This document shows positions 1 to 7,826 of a DNA stretch of 38,227 bases, in pieces. Made by a program: the position numbers and the translations under genes. The stretch lies in the NCBI GenBank assembly GCA_035478835.1, contig DATIJH010000010.1, forward strand, positions 1 through 38,227. Reading direction: 5' to 3'. The notes below the pieces were generated by a model. It was not told the DNA's origin, did not search any database, and was given only the letters and a program-made list of their open reading frames with translations. This DNA comes from DATASD01 sp035478835. Its GTDB lineage: Bacteria; Patescibacteriota; Saccharimonadia; Saccharimonadales; UBA4665. Each line of letters begins with the position of its first letter. The stretch's first letter is position 1.

Positions 1-272
1 ATGTAAAAACTGTTCGGTAAAAACACCAGCCACAGGAACGTCAAGCCAAGACCTAGCCAGCTCGACCATGCCTTTGTACGCAACAAGCGCGCCAGCAGCG
101 TTGCAAACAACAAGGGCAACCACGCCAGGAATAGATTCCAAATAAGGTACCCCTCATGATAGCGGTTTTCAGCGACGGCGCCCACCAGCCAAAAACAAAC
201 GCTCACCACACTGGCTGCGCCAAGACTGAGCACCAATTGGGCGCCCGGCGAATACTCGTTCCACCGCTTCAT
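1..272 (-). CDS. DUF1361-like membrane protein (partial, 3' end cut by window edge)
   Basis: The reading frame opens with ATG at 272-270 and is still open at the window edge, giving about 90 N-terminal residues. They are strongly hydrophobic, with predicted helices near residues 12-32, 42-62 and 70-88. The stretch YLIWNLFLAWLPLLFATLLA followed by a helix ending LPNSFYM is typical of DUF1361, a multi-pass membrane family of unknown function. The gene starts 18 bases after the histidine kinase stop, so it is probably the third gene of the two-component operon. The family call rests on remembered motif similarity. Confidence 0.75.
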   Translation of the reverse strand, partial: MKRWNEYSPGAQLVLSLGAASVVSVCFWLVGAVAENRYHEGYLIWNLFLAWLPLLFATLLARLLRTKAWSSWLGLGLTFLWLVFLPNSFY

Positions 273-290
273 ATGCCCTATTATACCAAT

Positions 291-1334
291 TTACTTGGCA
301 ACCGGTATTTGCACCTCAAAAACCGCACCCTTGCCCGGCTTGCTCTCCACCTTAATTGCCAGATGGTTGACGGTAGCGATCTGTTTGGCAAGTGCGAGTC
401 CAAGCCCGTACCCGCCCGCCTTGCTGCTGCGCGCCTTATCGCCACGGTATAGCCGATCAAAAATATGCGGCATATCGGTCGGCAAAATGCCTGGGCCGGT
501 ATCGGCAATGCGCACCGCGTAGTGCCCCGCCCGATTTTGGCCAGTCACTGTTACAGTACTATTTTTGGGACTATATTTAATAGCATTGTCGAGCAAAATC
601 TCAAACAACTGCACGAGGCTGTCGCGGTGGCCAAGCACCTCGGCCGGCGCAATAGTATGCGCAAGCTCAATACGCTTAGCCTTGGCGGTTTTGCGCATAT
701 GGCCAAGCGCAGCCTCTGCCACCTTGCCTATCGCCAGTGGACGCGCCGGCATCATACCTTGGCCATATTGGGTGAGCGCCAACAAGTTTGAAGACAAGCT
801 TTCGAGTCGCTGAATTTCCTCCAGGTTACTTTTAATTTGTGCACGCGCTTCGGCCTCGGTAAAGTTTTTTTGACGCAAAAACACTTCATTTTCGAGCTGC
901 ATGTTAGTGAGCGGCGTGCGGAGCTCATGGCTGGCATCGGCAGCAAAACGCTTTTGTGCATTGTGCGCCTCCTCGATAGGCCGCAAAGTACGTCCGGCAT
1001 ACCAATAGCTAAGCGCGCCACCAGCCAACAGCGCGAGCAAATTAATGACCACCAGATCTTGGTTTAAATGCGTCCGCACTAACGCCGCCTGATCTTCCTG
1101 GACATTGCTGAATAGTGTTTCCGGCTGACGCGTCGGTTTTTTACTCAGCGTCCAGAATCGTGCAATATTATGCACTTCGCTCCGTTGTGCACTGTTGGAG
1201 CGCATGTACTCTTGTTCGGCCAGGATCCGGATACCGGCAGTAACAGTTAAGCTGAGCACAAAAATGACCACCAGGTAAAAGCACGTCAGCTTGAGCCGCG
1301 CCGAGTGGAACATGCCGTATTTCTGCGGCGGCAT
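291..1334 (-). CDS. Sensor histidine kinase
   Basis: Membrane histidine kinase of 347 residues. Predicted helices at about 15-36 and 94-113 flank a short extracytoplasmic loop of roughly 55 residues. The HisKA dimerisation box has the phosphoacceptor His136 in ASHELRTPL. The HATPase domain shows an N box (LLDNAIKYSP, Asn250), a G1 box (DTGPG, 278-282) and a G2 box (GYGLGLAL, 308-315). No clear HAMP domain lies between helix 2 and HisKA. The ATG at 1334 is preceded by AGGAGT at 1346-1341, a good ribosome site. It lies 38 bases downstream of the response regulator and should be its cognate kinase. The signal sensed is not visible. Confidence 0.95.
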   Translation of the reverse strand: MPPQKYGMFHSARLKLTCFYLVVIFVLSLTVTAGIRILAEQEYMRSNSAQRSEVHNIARFWTLSKKPTRQPETLFSNVQEDQAALVRTHLNQDLVVINLLALLAGGALSYWYAGRTLRPIEEAHNAQKRFAADASHELRTPLTNMQLENEVFLRQKNFTEAEARAQIKSNLEEIQRLESLSSNLLALTQYGQGMMPARPLAIGKVAEAALGHMRKTAKAKRIELAHTIAPAEVLGHRDSLVQLFEILLDNAIKYSPKNSTVTVTGQNRAGHYAVRIADTGPGILPTDMPHIFDRLYRGDKARSSKAGGYGLGLALAKQIATVNHLAIKVESKPGKGAVFEVQIPVAK

Positions 1335-1372
1335 CAGCGTACTCCTAAATGGTTATGTTTGTCCATAGTTTT

Positions 1373-2035
1373 TTACGTGATTTTATACCCGTAACCGCGA
1401 ACGGTCTGGATTACTTCGTCGTCGGTGCCAATTTTTTTGCGCAAGTTGGCAATAAATGTTTCTACGGTGTTATGCTGTACGCGCTCGTCGTCCGCCCAGA
1501 CATGATCGAGAAGCTGGTCTTTGCTCACCACCTCGCCCTTATGACGCAAGAGATACTCGAGGAGCTGGAACTCCTTGGCCGTCACGTGCACGGGTTTGTC
1601 CTTTTTGGTGACTACTTTAGCAACGGTATCGAGCGTGAGCCCCTGGGCCGCCAGCGTACTGCCCTCGTGCGCCTTAGGGCGGCGAAGCAGCGCCCGTACG
1701 CGCGCCAAAAGTTCATCAAACGAAAATGGCTTTGAAAGGTAATCGTCAGCGCCGGCGTCAAGACCGTTCACCCGGTCGCCGATGCTCGTGCGCGCTGTAA
1801 GCATCAAAATCGGCATCTGCTGATGCGCTTCACGCCATAGCCGCACCAACCCCGGACCGTCGTGCCGGCCGGGGATCATCCAATCGAGCAGCACAAGGTC
1901 ATAACTCGTAGCTTCAGCGAGCGTCTCGGCGGCGTCGCCGTCGTGCGCCACATCTACCACGTAACCTTCGGCCTGTAATCCCTTCACGAGACTGCCGGCG
2001 ATCTTTTCTTCGTCCTCAACAACCAAAATCTTCAT
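1373..2035 (-). CDS. OmpR-family response regulator
   Basis: Transcription factor of 220 residues. The N-terminal receiver domain has the acidic pocket Glu7-Asp8-Glu9, phosphoacceptor Asp51 (LVLLDWMIPG), Thr80 and Lys102 (LSKPF). The C-terminal winged helix is of OmpR/PhoB type, ending in a VETFIANLRKKI recognition helix and a RGYGYKI hairpin. The frame extends 39 codons upstream, but the receiver fold begins at MKILVVEDEE, so ATG 2035 is the start. AAGGGT directly precedes it, and a TACTAT -10 hexamer lies at 2047-2042, only six bases from the ATG. It is the first gene of the operon with the kinase and DUF1361 protein. Confidence 0.96.
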   Translation of the reverse strand: MKILVVEDEEKIAGSLVKGLQAEGYVVDVAHDGDAAETLAEATSYDLVLLDWMIPGRHDGPGLVRLWREAHQQMPILMLTARTSIGDRVNGLDAGADDYLSKPFSFDELLARVRALLRRPKAHEGSTLAAQGLTLDTVAKVVTKKDKPVHVTAKEFQLLEYLLRHKGEVVSKDQLLDHVWADDERVQHNTVETFIANLRKKIGTDDEVIQTVRGYGYKIT

Positions 2036-2104
2036 ACCCTTATAGTATGGCACATTCCTGAGAACCAGCTGAAGACCAGCGGCGGCATAGTTTACAATAC
2101 ATAT

Positions 2105-2566
2105 ATGAAAATACGCATAAAACGATTCGACAAAGAGCTTCCGCTCCCGCAATTTGACGAGTCAGATCCGAAAACTGGTGAGCGCTACGATAGCGAGCAA
2201 GTCGCAGCATTTGACCTCTTTTGCCGCGAAAGCGTGACTATTCCGCCGCACTCTGTGCGGCTCGTCGCTATTAACAACGTCATCGAGACACCACCAGGAC
2301 ACTTCTTACTTCTGTGCGCTCGCAGCGGCACGCCGTGGAAAAAGGGCTTGATGCTCGCTAACGGCATTGGCGTAGCCGATCCCTTTTACAGCGGCGACGC
2401 CGACGAGCTTAAAATTCAACTCTTTAACTACACCGATAAGCCAGTCGAGGTTTCCAAGGGGGAAACGCTGGTGCAAGGCATGATCATCAAGCGGGAGCCA
2501 GTTGAATGGCTTGAGGTCAATACTATGGGCCGCGATGGCCATGGCGGCTACAAAACTACGTCGTAA
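2105..2566 (+). CDS. dut: Trimeric dUTPase family protein
   Basis: A 153-residue all-beta nucleotidohydrolase, probably hydrolysing dUTP to dUMP and pyrophosphate. Family motifs appear in order: AAFDLFC (motif 1), ARSGT (motif 2), GIGVADPFYSGD with the conserved Asp and Tyr (motif 3), VQGMI (motif 4) and a glycine-rich C-terminal GRDGHGGYKTTS (motif 5). Motif 2 (ARSGT rather than GRSS) and motif 5 are slightly divergent, so a related dCTP deaminase-type activity is not fully excluded. TACAAT at 2093-2098 ends six bases before the ATG and there is no Shine-Dalgarno site, suggesting a leaderless mRNA. It is divergent from the response regulator operon. Confidence 0.88.
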   Translation: MKIRIKRFDKELPLPQFDESDPKTGERYDSEQVAAFDLFCRESVTIPPHSVRLVAINNVIETPPGHFLLLCARSGTPWKKGLMLANGIGVADPFYSGDADELKIQLFNYTDKPVEVSKGETLVQGMIIKREPVEWLEVNTMGRDGHGGYKTTS

Positions 2567-2580
2567 ATTGTTTGTTGCCT

Positions 2581-3618
2581 TTAATCGTCGAGGGCTTTTT
2601 TGAAAGCCTCTACTAGATCAACCGGCGCCGGGTTGAGCCCGTTTAACAGCGCCAGGTACAGCGTGACGAAGTCGCCGAACGCGATTGTCCACAAGAGCTG
2701 CTCGACGAGCGTTTCGCCCTCGGCCTGCACCACATGGGGCTCGGGGCGCATGCCAGAAAGTAAGCGCGCGGTTACTTCAAATCGCTTTTGCACACGCGGG
2801 TGCTCAAGATTGCTGCGCAGGTCAACAACGGCGTACGGTTTTTGCACCGGTTGTTTGCTCCAGCCAATGAATTCGTTGTGGTTGAACTCCGGCAGCTGAT
2901 CTGTCCAGGCGATCTGCTTGGCGTTTTCGTTGCAGCTGATCTTCCACTTGTAGGCGGCCGGCCACAGCTTGGGCCCGGCGTACACGACTACCGATTTGCC
3001 CATGAGCTCGTGGGCCAGCTGCTTGGCCGGATTACTGGCCGTGGGCACGTCGGCGCGCCAATTCGCAATGTGTGTTTGCAAAAACGCGCTGGCCTCGGCG
3101 AGCTGCGGCAGCACTTCTTCGGCTTTAATAAGTCCAGCTTTGGCAAAAATAGTCAGCGTTGCTTTTAAGCTGTCGAGCACTGCATAGCGCGGCTGCTCGG
3201 CCCGCGGCAGTAGCATAAACGGATAGCCTTTTGCTCTAGCGATTTCCTGCAGCTTGCCGCCGGCGGCAATCACCACGATCTGTGCTTTAGCGGCCTCGGC
3301 TTGCTCAAGCGCGCTCAGCGTTTCTTCGGTGTTACCGGAATAACTTGAGGCGATAAAGAGCGTGTCGCCGTCCACATACTTTGGGATGTCATAGCCGCGC
3401 ACAATCTCGAACGGCTCGCCAATGCCGGGCCAAACCCGCGCAATCTCGGCCGCCAGTGCCGAGCCGCCCATGCCTGCAAACACCACGTTATACACATGGC
3501 CAAATTTGGGCTCGGCCGCAAACGTAAACTCATCAAGCAGCTGCTTTGCCTGGCGCTCAGCAATCCCAAGCGTGTCCACCGCGTCCGTTTTGTGGATGTA
3601 TTTTAGGTCGTCGAGCAT
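2581..3618 (-). CDS. Bifunctional phosphoglucose/phosphomannose isomerase (SIS domain)
   Basis: Sugar isomerase of 345 residues, of the pgi/pmi type that interconverts fructose-6-phosphate with glucose- or mannose-6-phosphate. The first SIS fold has GMGGSALA (49-56) and the phosphate-binding SYSGNTEET (92-100). The segment LPEFNHNEFIGW (242-253) carries the Glu/His characteristic of this family. A TTG at 3627 opens the frame earlier, but AAGGAG at 3633-3628 is correctly placed (10 bases) only for ATG 3618. A TATAAT hexamer lies at 3658-3653 on this strand in the intergenic gap shared with the divergent gene at 3690. It converges on dut with a 14-base gap. Confidence 0.9.
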   Translation of the reverse strand: MLDDLKYIHKTDAVDTLGIAERQAKQLLDEFTFAAEPKFGHVYNVVFAGMGGSALAAEIARVWPGIGEPFEIVRGYDIPKYVDGDTLFIASSYSGNTEETLSALEQAEAAKAQIVVIAAGGKLQEIARAKGYPFMLLPRAEQPRYAVLDSLKATLTIFAKAGLIKAEEVLPQLAEASAFLQTHIANWRADVPTASNPAKQLAHELMGKSVVVYAGPKLWPAAYKWKISCNENAKQIAWTDQLPEFNHNEFIGWSKQPVQKPYAVVDLRSNLEHPRVQKRFEVTARLLSGMRPEPHVVQAEGETLVEQLLWTIAFGDFVTLYLALLNGLNPAPVDLVEAFKKALDD

Positions 3619-3689
3619 TGCAATCAAACTCCTTATGGTATTATGGTGGTATATTATAGTATAGTTGATGATACAAATAGGGGGACTAC

Positions 3690-4214
3690 ATGTTTGGGCA
3701 CAACACCGAAGATCAAACTAATGCGCCAGCGGCGGACACTGCTGCGCCGGATGCCACTGCTACTCCAGCTCCTGCCGAGCCTACCAGCGCGCCCGCCGTC
3801 AGTGACAGCACCACACCGGAATACATTATGCCGGATCCGCCCGCCACTGCCACGCCAGCACAACCAGTAGACGCTGTTGATGACGGCGCCGCAACTGAAG
3901 CCGACGACAATCCGGTACCTACCAGCACGCTTCCGCCAGCTGCCACTTCTGCGCCCAGCGCAGCTAGCGACGATCTCATCAACATCAAGCAGCAAGCTTT
4001 GCAGCAGCTGACACCGCTCGTCGACCACCTCGACCAATCGCCGGAAGAAAAATTCCGCACCACCATGATGATGATCCAAGCTTCGGACAACGATGCACTT
4101 ATTAAAGTCGCCTACGACGCCGCCCAAAGCATCACCGACGAGAAAACGCGCGCCCAAGCGTTGCTCGACATCGTGAACGAGATCAACTACTTTACGCAAA
4201 ACCAAGCGTCATAA
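3690..4214 (+). CDS. Protein of unknown function with Pro/Ala/Thr-rich N-terminus
   Basis: 174 residues, not recognised. Residues 1-95 are low-complexity, rich in Ala, Pro, Thr and Asp, and probably disordered. Residues 96-170 form a predicted helical domain (DDLINIKQQALQQL onward) rich in Gln, Asp and Lys. There is no signal peptide or membrane helix. A GGGGG stretch nine bases upstream of the ATG can act as ribosome site. TATAGT hexamers at 3655-3660 and 3660-3665 lie in the divergent promoter region shared with the isomerase. The gene is real judging by codon use and ribosome site; no function is claimed. Confidence 0.75.
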   Translation: MFGHNTEDQTNAPAADTAAPDATATPAPAEPTSAPAVSDSTTPEYIMPDPPATATPAQPVDAVDDGAATEADDNPVPTSTLPPAATSAPSAASDDLINIKQQALQQLTPLVDHLDQSPEEKFRTTMMMIQASDNDALIKVAYDAAQSITDEKTRAQALLDIVNEINYFTQNQAS

Positions 4215-4258
4215 ATTCACCTAGCCTAGAGTCACAAATTTGCCATAGATGGTAAACA

Positions 4259-4287
4259 TTGTTTAATTGTGTTATTCGTTGTATAGT
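4259..4287 (+). promoter_or_regulatory. Promoter of the 4296 gene
   Basis: TTGTTT (-35) at 4259-4264 and TATAGT (-10) at 4282-4287 are separated by exactly 17 bases. The -10 ends eight bases before the ATG at 4296, so the transcript should start at or within a base or two of the start codon. Confidence 0.7.
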
Positions 4288-4295
4288 GCGGGATT

Positions 4296-4745
4296 ATGTC
4301 CCGCCGATTCCGTGTCGTAGGCCCGAACGATCCGCCCCGCGTACAAGTTGCATATTTTTACGAAAACCCTAGTGTTCGTGATAGCGTTATCGGTCTCCTT
4401 GGAACAAGAATGACCTACCTTTCGCAGCGCTTTTGGATCTTTTCTAATGACGGGGAAGGCAAGACAGCCGCGGCGGTCGGACGACTCATCGACGGAATTA
4501 CCCGGAGCGAGTACTCCGACATCTCCACGTTCCAAGGCAGGGCCCAAAACCTAGCAAATACCGCCGAGACCCTTGGATTTCTGACACTCACAAGGAAAGC
4601 TGGCGTGCAAATTGTCGAAGCAGATGCGATAACAAGCACCATCATTACCGCCACAAACACGCAGCTGCAAGCATTGGAATCGCCACTTCATCTGCCACTG
4701 GAGCGGCCTACACCTAACCCCACACCCCTGCACCGGCCGTGGTAA
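4296..4745 (+). CDS. Protein of unknown function
   Basis: 149 residues, not recognised. The protein is soluble, with a basic N-terminus (MSRRFRVVG), a central mixed alpha/beta stretch and a proline-rich C-terminal tail (residues 130-149). It contains GEGKT near residue 55, but the surrounding residues do not make a convincing P-loop. Its own 17-base-spaced promoter ends eight bases before the ATG, and a hairpin terminator follows at 4787-4819, so it is probably a single-gene unit. It converges on groEL. Confidence 0.65.
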   Translation: MSRRFRVVGPNDPPRVQVAYFYENPSVRDSVIGLLGTRMTYLSQRFWIFSNDGEGKTAAAVGRLIDGITRSEYSDISTFQGRAQNLANTAETLGFLTLTRKAGVQIVEADAITSTIITATNTQLQALESPLHLPLERPTPNPTPLHRPW

Positions 4746-4786
4746 GTACGATCACCACCACAAAGAACAGTGGTAGTCCGTACATA

Positions 4787-4819
4787 AAAGAAAAACCGAA
4801 TTTATTTCGGTTTTTCTTT
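4787..4819. terminator. Bidirectional terminator between the 4296 gene and groEL
   Basis: A perfect 14-bp stem, AAAGAAAAACCGAA (4787-4800) with its complement (4806-4819) around a five-base loop. The arms carry A-runs and T-runs, so each transcription direction yields a hairpin with a U-rich 3' side. It sits between two convergent genes. Confidence 0.85.
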
Positions 4820-4850
4820 CTCCGCTCTAGGAAAAGAGCAGCGGAGCGAT

Positions 4851-4872
4851 GAGAGAAACCTAGGTTTCTCTC
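4851..4872. repeat. 22-bp perfect palindrome downstream of groEL
   Basis: GAGAGAAACC, TA, GGTTTCTCTC forms a 10-bp stem with almost no loop, seven bases past the groEL stop codon. On the minus strand it is the first of several hairpins after groEL, followed by a weaker one (about 4822-4844) and the terminator at 4787-4819. It may protect the mRNA 3' end or help terminate transcription. Confidence 0.6.
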
Positions 4873-4879
4873 ATGTTTT

Positions 4880-6538
4880 TTACATCATGCCCATGCCGCC
4901 CATGTCTGGCATGGATGGCGCGGCAGCTGCAGCTTCTTTTTCCGGTTTATCAACGACGAGCGCGCCCATCGTCATGCTCGTGCCAGCAATCGACACGGCG
5001 TTTTCGAGCGCCTTGTGTGTCACCGCGACCGGGTCGATCACGCCGTTGTCTTTCAGGACTACCAACTTGCCTGGGTCATTGACGTTCACGCCAAGGCCCG
5101 GCTTGCTAGCTTTAATCTGCGGCAGCCACTCGTCCGGATTAAGCCCGGCGTTACTGAGGATGATGCGGAACGGCTGCTCGAGCGCGTTCTTCAAAATTTG
5201 CGCGCCGGCACTGATCGAATCGGCGCCGTCCACCGTAATAGTAGACGCCAAGTTCACCAGCGTCACACCGCCGCCCGGCACAATGCCATCGGCCATTGCA
5301 GCTTTCACCGCCGCTACAGCGTCGTCTACGCGGAATTTCTTTTCTTCGATTTCGGTGCTGGTCGCGCCGCCAACTTTTATGACCGCAACTTTGCCCGAGA
5401 GTGCCGCGCCGCGGGTTTCGTAGTTTTCGCGGTCGTAATCGCTCGTGGCTTGCTGGGCCTGGGCAGCAATTTGCTTAATCCGGGCGTTTACCGAGGCTGG
5501 CGCGCCCGCGCCCTCAATAATCGTAGTCTCATCTTTGGTGACGATAACTTTGCGCGCCGAGCCGATCACGTCCATGTCGGCGTTCTCAAATGTCAGGCCG
5601 CGGTCTTCGCTAATAACAACCCCGCCGGTCAGCGTTGCAATGTCTTCCAGGATATCTTTGCGGCGATCACCGAACGCCGGCGCCTTCACCACAACGGTGT
5701 TGAACACGCCCTTCAAGCGGTTGAGCACCAGCGTTGCGAGTGCCTCGCCCTCAACGTCCTCGGCAACGATCACCAAGTCCTTTTTACCACTGGCTGCGAC
5801 TTTTTCGAGCAGCGGCAGGAACTCTTGGATTGAGCTGATCTTGCGGTCCGTAACCAAAATGGCTGGTTTGGTGTATACGGCTTCCATGCGGGCGGTGTCG
5901 GTTACCATGAGGGCGCTGACGTAGCCGCGATCGAACGTAAAACCTTCGACCACTTCGCTTTCGAGTTCCAGACTCTGCCCTTCCTCAACCGTTACCACGC
6001 CGTCTTTGCCAACAGCTTCCATAACCTCGGCAATCAGGTCGCCGATCTCTTTGTCGCCGGCAGAAATCGCCGCAACTTCGGCCACGCGGCTCTTTTTGCC
6101 GCGAATGTCCTCGCGCATGCCGTCGAGCCTTACCAGCACGTCGTGCGCCGCGGCTTCGAGCCCCTTGCGCAGCAGCATTGGGTTATGGCCAGCAGCGATC
6201 AGCTTGTTGGCCTCGTTCAAAATGTGGTAGGTCAGCACCGTAACGGTGGTGGTGCCGTCGCCGGCGGCGTCGTTCATTTTAGAAGCTGCCTGTTTGATGA
6301 GCTCGGCGCCAACTTTGTAGCCGAGCGTCTCGTCGTCGTCATGCGGCAGGTCGATGCCTTTGGCCACCGTTACGCCGTCATGCGTCACTGTTGTCTTAGT
6401 GCCGTACTGGTTAATCTCGGCCACGATCACATTGCGCCCTTTTGGTCCCATCGTAGTTTTTACTGCGTTGTACAGAATTTCAGCACCAGCCAGCACGCGT
6501 TTGCGGGCGTCATCGTCATAAAATACTCGTTTAGCCAT
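4880..6538 (-). CDS. groL: Chaperonin GroEL (Hsp60)
   Basis: Full-length 60-kDa chaperonin of 552 residues, forming the double-ring ATP-driven folding chamber in the cytoplasm. Visible signatures are the ATP-binding TTMGPKGRNV near residue 30, THDGVTVAK, the DAAGDGTTT ATPase loop near 85-95, and DGIVPGGG in the C-terminal equatorial domain. The C-terminus ends in the usual Gly/Met-rich tail (GGMGMM). AGGGAG lies just upstream of ATG 6538, and groES is nine bases upstream, so the pair is one operon. No second groEL is seen here. Confidence 0.98.
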   Translation of the reverse strand: MAKRVFYDDDARKRVLAGAEILYNAVKTTMGPKGRNVIVAEINQYGTKTTVTHDGVTVAKGIDLPHDDDETLGYKVGAELIKQAASKMNDAAGDGTTTVTVLTYHILNEANKLIAAGHNPMLLRKGLEAAAHDVLVRLDGMREDIRGKKSRVAEVAAISAGDKEIGDLIAEVMEAVGKDGVVTVEEGQSLELESEVVEGFTFDRGYVSALMVTDTARMEAVYTKPAILVTDRKISSIQEFLPLLEKVAASGKKDLVIVAEDVEGEALATLVLNRLKGVFNTVVVKAPAFGDRRKDILEDIATLTGGVVISEDRGLTFENADMDVIGSARKVIVTKDETTIIEGAGAPASVNARIKQIAAQAQQATSDYDRENYETRGAALSGKVAVIKVGGATSTEIEEKKFRVDDAVAAVKAAMADGIVPGGGVTLVNLASTITVDGADSISAGAQILKNALEQPFRIILSNAGLNPDEWLPQIKASKPGLGVNVNDPGKLVVLKDNGVIDPVAVTHKALENAVSIAGTSMTMGALVVDKPEKEAAAAAPSMPDMGGMGMM

Positions 6539-6547
6539 AACTGCTCC

Positions 6548-6826
6548 CTATTCGTTTACCGTTGCGATGATATTGTGATGGAAGATAATGAGGTACTCTT
6601 GGCCCGCGACTTTTACAGTCGTGGCTTCGTACTCATTCTTGTACAGAATCCGGTCGCCGGGCTTGATGTCGCCCACAGCCGCGCCAACCGCCAGCACGAG
6701 TGCTACCTTTGGCTTCTCGGCTGCGCCGTTTGGCAAATATAGGCCGCTCGCGGTCTTGGTTTGCGCCGCCTCGGTCTGCGCCACCACGTATTCGGGGCGA
6801 GGTTGTACTGGCATGTTCTTACTCAT
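6548..6826 (-). CDS. groS: Co-chaperonin GroES (Hsp10)
   Basis: Lid protein of the GroEL chamber, 92 residues. It has the GroES beta-barrel core: KTASGLYLP near residues 23-31, an equivalent of the mobile loop; VGDIKPGDRILYKNEYEATTVKVAGQEYLII; and a C-terminal VNE. The frame extends 13 codons upstream, but ATG 6826 (MSKNMPVQPRPEYVV) has a near-perfect GAGGAGG Shine-Dalgarno site seven bases away, so it is chosen. It is the first gene of the heat-shock operon behind the CIRCE operator. Confidence 0.96.
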   Translation of the reverse strand: MSKNMPVQPRPEYVVAQTEAAQTKTASGLYLPNGAAEKPKVALVLAVGAAVGDIKPGDRILYKNEYEATTVKVAGQEYLIIFHHNIIATVNE

Positions 6827-6852
6827 AAGATCCTCCTCATTAGCTGGTGGCG

Positions 6853-6879
6853 TTAGCACTTGCACATTGCGAGTGCTAA
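6853..6879 (-). promoter_or_regulatory. CIRCE operator (HrcA-binding site) of groES-groEL
   Basis: TTAGCACTT, nine bases, GAGTGCTAA matches the CIRCE consensus (TTAGCACTC-N9-GAGTGCTAA) in all but one position. It lies between the promoter and the groES ribosome site, the classical location in the 5' untranslated region. HrcA binds it and represses groES-groEL except under heat stress. No hrcA gene is in the window. Confidence 0.95.
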
Positions 6880-6893
6880 CGCGTAACAGCTAA

Positions 6894-6923
6894 ACTATAG
6901 CTGAGGCTGCTTTGCGCTGTCAA
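6894..6923 (-). promoter_or_regulatory. groES-groEL promoter
   Basis: Reading the minus strand: TTGACA (6923-6918), an 18-base spacer, and TATAGT (6899-6894). This is a near-consensus vegetative promoter directly upstream of the CIRCE element. It back-to-back overlaps the leaderless promoter of the divergent gene at 6945. Confidence 0.85.
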
Positions 6924-6944
6924 GCAGTGTATAATCATTCGCAG

Positions 6945-7826
6945 ATGCACGCGCCACTCAACTGTACCGTTCTGATGTCTGGCGTCGCGTTTTTCGATGA
7001 TACGCACCCCATCAACCCATATATGGATGCTCGATTGCCGGTGGATCGCGCCCGCGCCCAGGCCGAGCACGACGCCATCCGCGACGCGTTCACTACTGCC
7101 GGCATACAAGTCATACAAGTCGCGCCGCCGCCGGATTGCCAGGACGGCGTGTACACCGCCAACTGGGCATTAGTGCGCGGCGATGCCGCCGTACTCGCCC
7201 GTTTGCCGAACGCCCGAAAAGGCGAAGAAGCATACGCCGAGCGCATGCTCACCAAACTCGGCAAACGCGTCGTGCATGTGCCAAAAGGCCTGCGCTTTAG
7301 CGGCCAAGGCGACGCCCTGCCTTGCGGCGATCTCCTGTTCGCCGGCCAAGGCTACCGCGCCGACGCGGCCGCCCAGACTTTTGCTGCGCACGCGCTTGGC
7401 TTTGAGCTCATCCAGCTCCAAACCATTCCCTTGCTCGACACGCATGGCCGGCCCGTTATCAATCAAAGCTCCGGCTGGGCCGACAGCTTCTTTTACGACA
7501 TCGACCTGGCGATGGCTGTCTTGCATGCGCCAGCAAATGGCGAGCGCGGCCTCATCGCCTGGTGCCCCGCAGCATTTATGCCCGAAAGCCAAAAAATTAT
7601 GCGTGCGCTCACCAAGGTCGACAAAATTGAAATCAGCCTAAAAGAAGCGCAAGAAGCCTTTGCCTGCAACCTTGTCTCTACCGGCGAAACCGTCATTATG
7701 AGCGACGGCGCGCCGCACTTAAAAGCCGCGCTTGAGTCGCGCGGCTTCGCAGTCTTAACACCGGATGTTCAGGAATTACTCAAGGGCGGCGGATTCATCC
7801 GCTGCACCAGTCTCAGTTTGGCCTGA
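6945..7826 (+). CDS. DDAH/arginine deiminase-fold protein with altered active-site motifs
   Basis: 293 residues with the pentein (amidinotransferase) fold of dimethylarginine dimethylaminohydrolases. Recognisable elements are NPYMD near 24-28, TANWALV near 71-77, GQGDALPCGDLLFAG (120-134) and the C-terminal GGGFIRCTSL with a candidate nucleophile Cys287. Two usually conserved features differ. The segment that normally reads FYHLDT is FYDIDL here (183-188), replacing the catalytic His with Asp185. The FEGxGD motif is FSGQGD (118-123). The frame opens at 6912, but ATG 6945 is chosen because the family N-terminus begins there and TATAAT (6930-6935) lies nine bases before it. Activity is uncertain. 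Confidence 0.85.
   Translation: MHAPLNCTVLMSGVAFFDDTHPINPYMDARLPVDRARAQAEHDAIRDAFTTAGIQVIQVAPPPDCQDGVYTANWALVRGDAAVLARLPNARKGEEAYAERMLTKLGKRVVHVPKGLRFSGQGDALPCGDLLFAGQGYRADAAAQTFAAHALGFELIQLQTIPLLDTHGRPVINQSSGWADSFFYDIDLAMAVLHAPANGERGLIAWCPAAFMPESQKIMRALTKVDKIEISLKEAQEAFACNLVSTGETVIMSDGAPHLKAALESRGFAVLTPDVQELLKGGGFIRCTSLSLA

Noticed and set aside
4296..4745. P-loop NTPase call for the 4296 protein from GEGKT
   Set aside because: The upstream Gly and hydrophobic strand of a Walker A motif are missing and there is no Walker B.
5015..5833. 272-codon open frame on the plus strand
   Set aside because: It lies wholly antisense to groEL and has no ribosome site. It is the usual shadow of a GC-biased gene.
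6827..6865. N-terminal extension of GroES by 13 residues
   Set aside because: A strong GAGGAGG ribosome site is placed for ATG 6826, and GroES proteins begin there.
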